This document shows, piece after piece, positions 63,005 to 64,000 of a stretch of 64,000 bases of DNA (positions within the stretch are counted from its first letter, which is position 1; every line of letters begins with the position of its first letter). A program made the translations under genes and the position numbers. Origin of the DNA: Acuticoccus sediminis (GTDB taxonomy: Bacteria; Pseudomonadota; Alphaproteobacteria; Rhizobiales; Amorphaceae); contig NZ_QHHQ01000008.1 of the NCBI RefSeq assembly GCF_003258595.1, positions 124,001 to 188,000 of the forward strand. Reading direction: 5' to 3'. The notes beneath the pieces are model-generated. The model saw nothing but the letters and a program-made list of their open reading frames with translations. It was not told the DNA's origin and did not search any database.

Positions 63005-64000
63005 TTACAAACCGGTAAGGGGCTTTATGCAAGCGGCTCGCCGTTTGTCGCCGACGGGTGAGAGGGGCGGTTCGGCCTGCGCGCAACGCGCCTCGGCGAG
63101 AGGGCAGCGGGTGCGGAACGTGCAGCCGGACGGTGGCTGCACCGGGTCCGGCAGCTCGCCTGCGAGCGGCGGCTCGGTGGCGCGTGCCGTCATCGACGGC
63201 GTCGCCTCGATCAGCGCGCGCGTATAGGGGTGCGCCGGGCGGCTGAAGACGTCGCCCGCCGGGCCCTCCTCGACGATGCGGCCGAGGTACATCACCGCGA
63301 TCCGGTCGGAGAGGTGGCGCACGACATGGAGGTCGTGGCTGATGAACACGAGGGCGAGCTTGAGCTCGGCCCGCAGGTCCGCGAGGAGGTTGACCACCTG
63401 GGCCTGGATCGAGGCGTCGAGCGCGGACACCGGCTCGTCGGCGACGATGAAGTCGGGCCGGGTAGCGAGCGCCCGCGCGATGGCGATGCGCTGGCGCTGG
63501 CCGCCAGAATATTCGTGCGGCTTGCGCGCCGCGGCGGCCGGATCGAGACCGACGAGCGCGAGGAGCCGGGCGACCTCGGCCTTGATCTCGGCGTTCGGGA
63601 CGACCTGGTGGATGCGCAGGCCGTCGGCGATCTGCGCGCCGACGCTGCGGCGCGGGTCGAGGCTGGAGAAGGGGTCCTGGAAGACCACCTGCATCCGCGA
63701 CCGCAGCGCCCGCTTCGCCGCGCCGCTGCGCGCCGACAGCGGTTCGCCAGCGAAGCTGACCTCGCCCCCCGTCGGCCGGGCGAGGCCGAGGAGCAGGCGC
63801 CCCAGGGTGGACTTGCCGCAACCCGATTCGCCGACGACGCCGACCACCTCGCCGGGGAAGACGTCGAGGTCGACGCGGTCGACCGCGCGCAGCCACGCGG
63901 TGCGGGCGAAGAGGCCGCGGCGAATGGGGTAGGCGCGCGACACGCCCTTCGCCGATACGAGCGGTGCACGGGAGTGCGGACCGGGGGCGGGCGAAGCGGG
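63005..64000 (-). CDS. Peptide/opine ABC transporter ATP-binding protein, partial (runs off right edge)
   Basis: At least 331 residues of a DppF/OppF-type ATPase are present; the frame stays open to the window edge and the true start lies beyond 64000. Walker A is GESGCGKSTLG, the signature is YSGGQRQRIAIARAL, Walker B is FIVADEPVSALD, and the C-terminal oligopeptide-ABC tail has CTFRTRCPLAEARCAQ with cysteines. A GTG at 63943 is not the start, because conserved sequence (PLVSAKGVSRAYPIRRG) begins further upstream. This is a second peptide-type system next to the first and may feed the flavoenzymes. Confidence 0.92.
   Translation of the reverse strand, partial: PASPAPGPHSRAPLVSAKGVSRAYPIRRGLFARTAWLRAVDRVDLDVFPGEVVGVVGESGCGKSTLGRLLLGLARPTGGEVSFAGEPLSARSGAAKRALRSRMQVVFQDPFSSLDPRRSVGAQIADGLRIHQVVPNAEIKAEVARLLALVGLDPAAAARKPHEYSGGQRQRIAIARALATRPDFIVADEPVSALDASIQAQVVNLLADLRAELKLALVFISHDLHVVRHLSDRIAVMYLGRIVEEGPAGDVFSRPAHPYTRALIEATPSMTARATEPPLAGELPDPVQPPSGCTFRTRCPLAEARCAQAEPPLSPVGDKRRAACIKPLTGL

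Noticed and set aside
1-64000. CRISPR arrays, insertion sequences, transposases, integrases, rRNA genes
   Set aside because: No regularly spaced direct repeats, no transposase- or integrase-like proteins, and no rRNA segments were seen on either strand.

Overview
The window is GC-rich (about 70 percent), densely coding DNA from an aerobic or microaerobic alphaproteobacterium, most likely of the Hyphomicrobiales/Rhodobacterales type. The clues are a ccoNOQP-ccoGHIS cluster with a FixK/FNR box, an ispH-thrB-rnhA operon, adjacent kdsA and kdsB, a DUF4169 gene with a ribbon-helix-helix gene behind fumC, a PraR-like XRE regulator, and a FecR / Slam-like porin / CHASE2 cyclase cluster. The species cannot be fixed from the sequence alone.

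Layout. 0-6.2 kb: the end of ccoQ, then ccoP, a flavin-fold protein and ccoGHIS, for building cbb3 cytochrome oxidase. 6.2-12.2 kb: a YeeE/YedE sulfur transporter, a TTC38-like TPR protein, OpgC, SurE and two small envelope proteins. 12.2-13.9 kb: a gene-poor island whose only clear gene is a minus-strand tRNA-Thr(GGU). That gene is split after the anticodon by a 209-nt group I intron, with P1 to P9 all drawable from the bases. This is the most unusual element in the window. 13.9-24.8 kb: an XRE regulator, fumC, a large AsmA protein, a D-lactate-type dehydrogenase, a thioesterase, a ClC channel and an HpaI aldolase. 25-30.2 kb: an OmpA protein, then a minus-strand run of four unrecognised genes. 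Two of these share a C-x30-C periplasmic domain. 30.3-39.3 kb: KDO synthesis and activation, ispH-thrB-rnhA, a lipoprotein, an EamA exporter, a hotdog thioesterase and an ADP-forming acyl-CoA synthetase.

39.4-46.3 kb: a FecR-domain surface protein with 20 consecutive prolines and a TbpB-like C-terminus, a TPR/Slam-like outer-membrane protein, and a divergent CHASE2 adenylate cyclase, probably one cell-surface module. 46.8-49.7 kb: a polar amino-acid ABC importer. 50-64 kb: a minus-strand catabolic island with a peptide/opine-type ABC importer, a GFA-family enzyme, an SDR, four DAO-type flavoenzymes, a HcnA/HcnB-like pair, and a second peptide-type ATPase running off the right edge. Together these suggest import and oxidative breakdown of an N-substituted amino acid, opine or hydroxyproline-like compound. 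The substrate is not determined.
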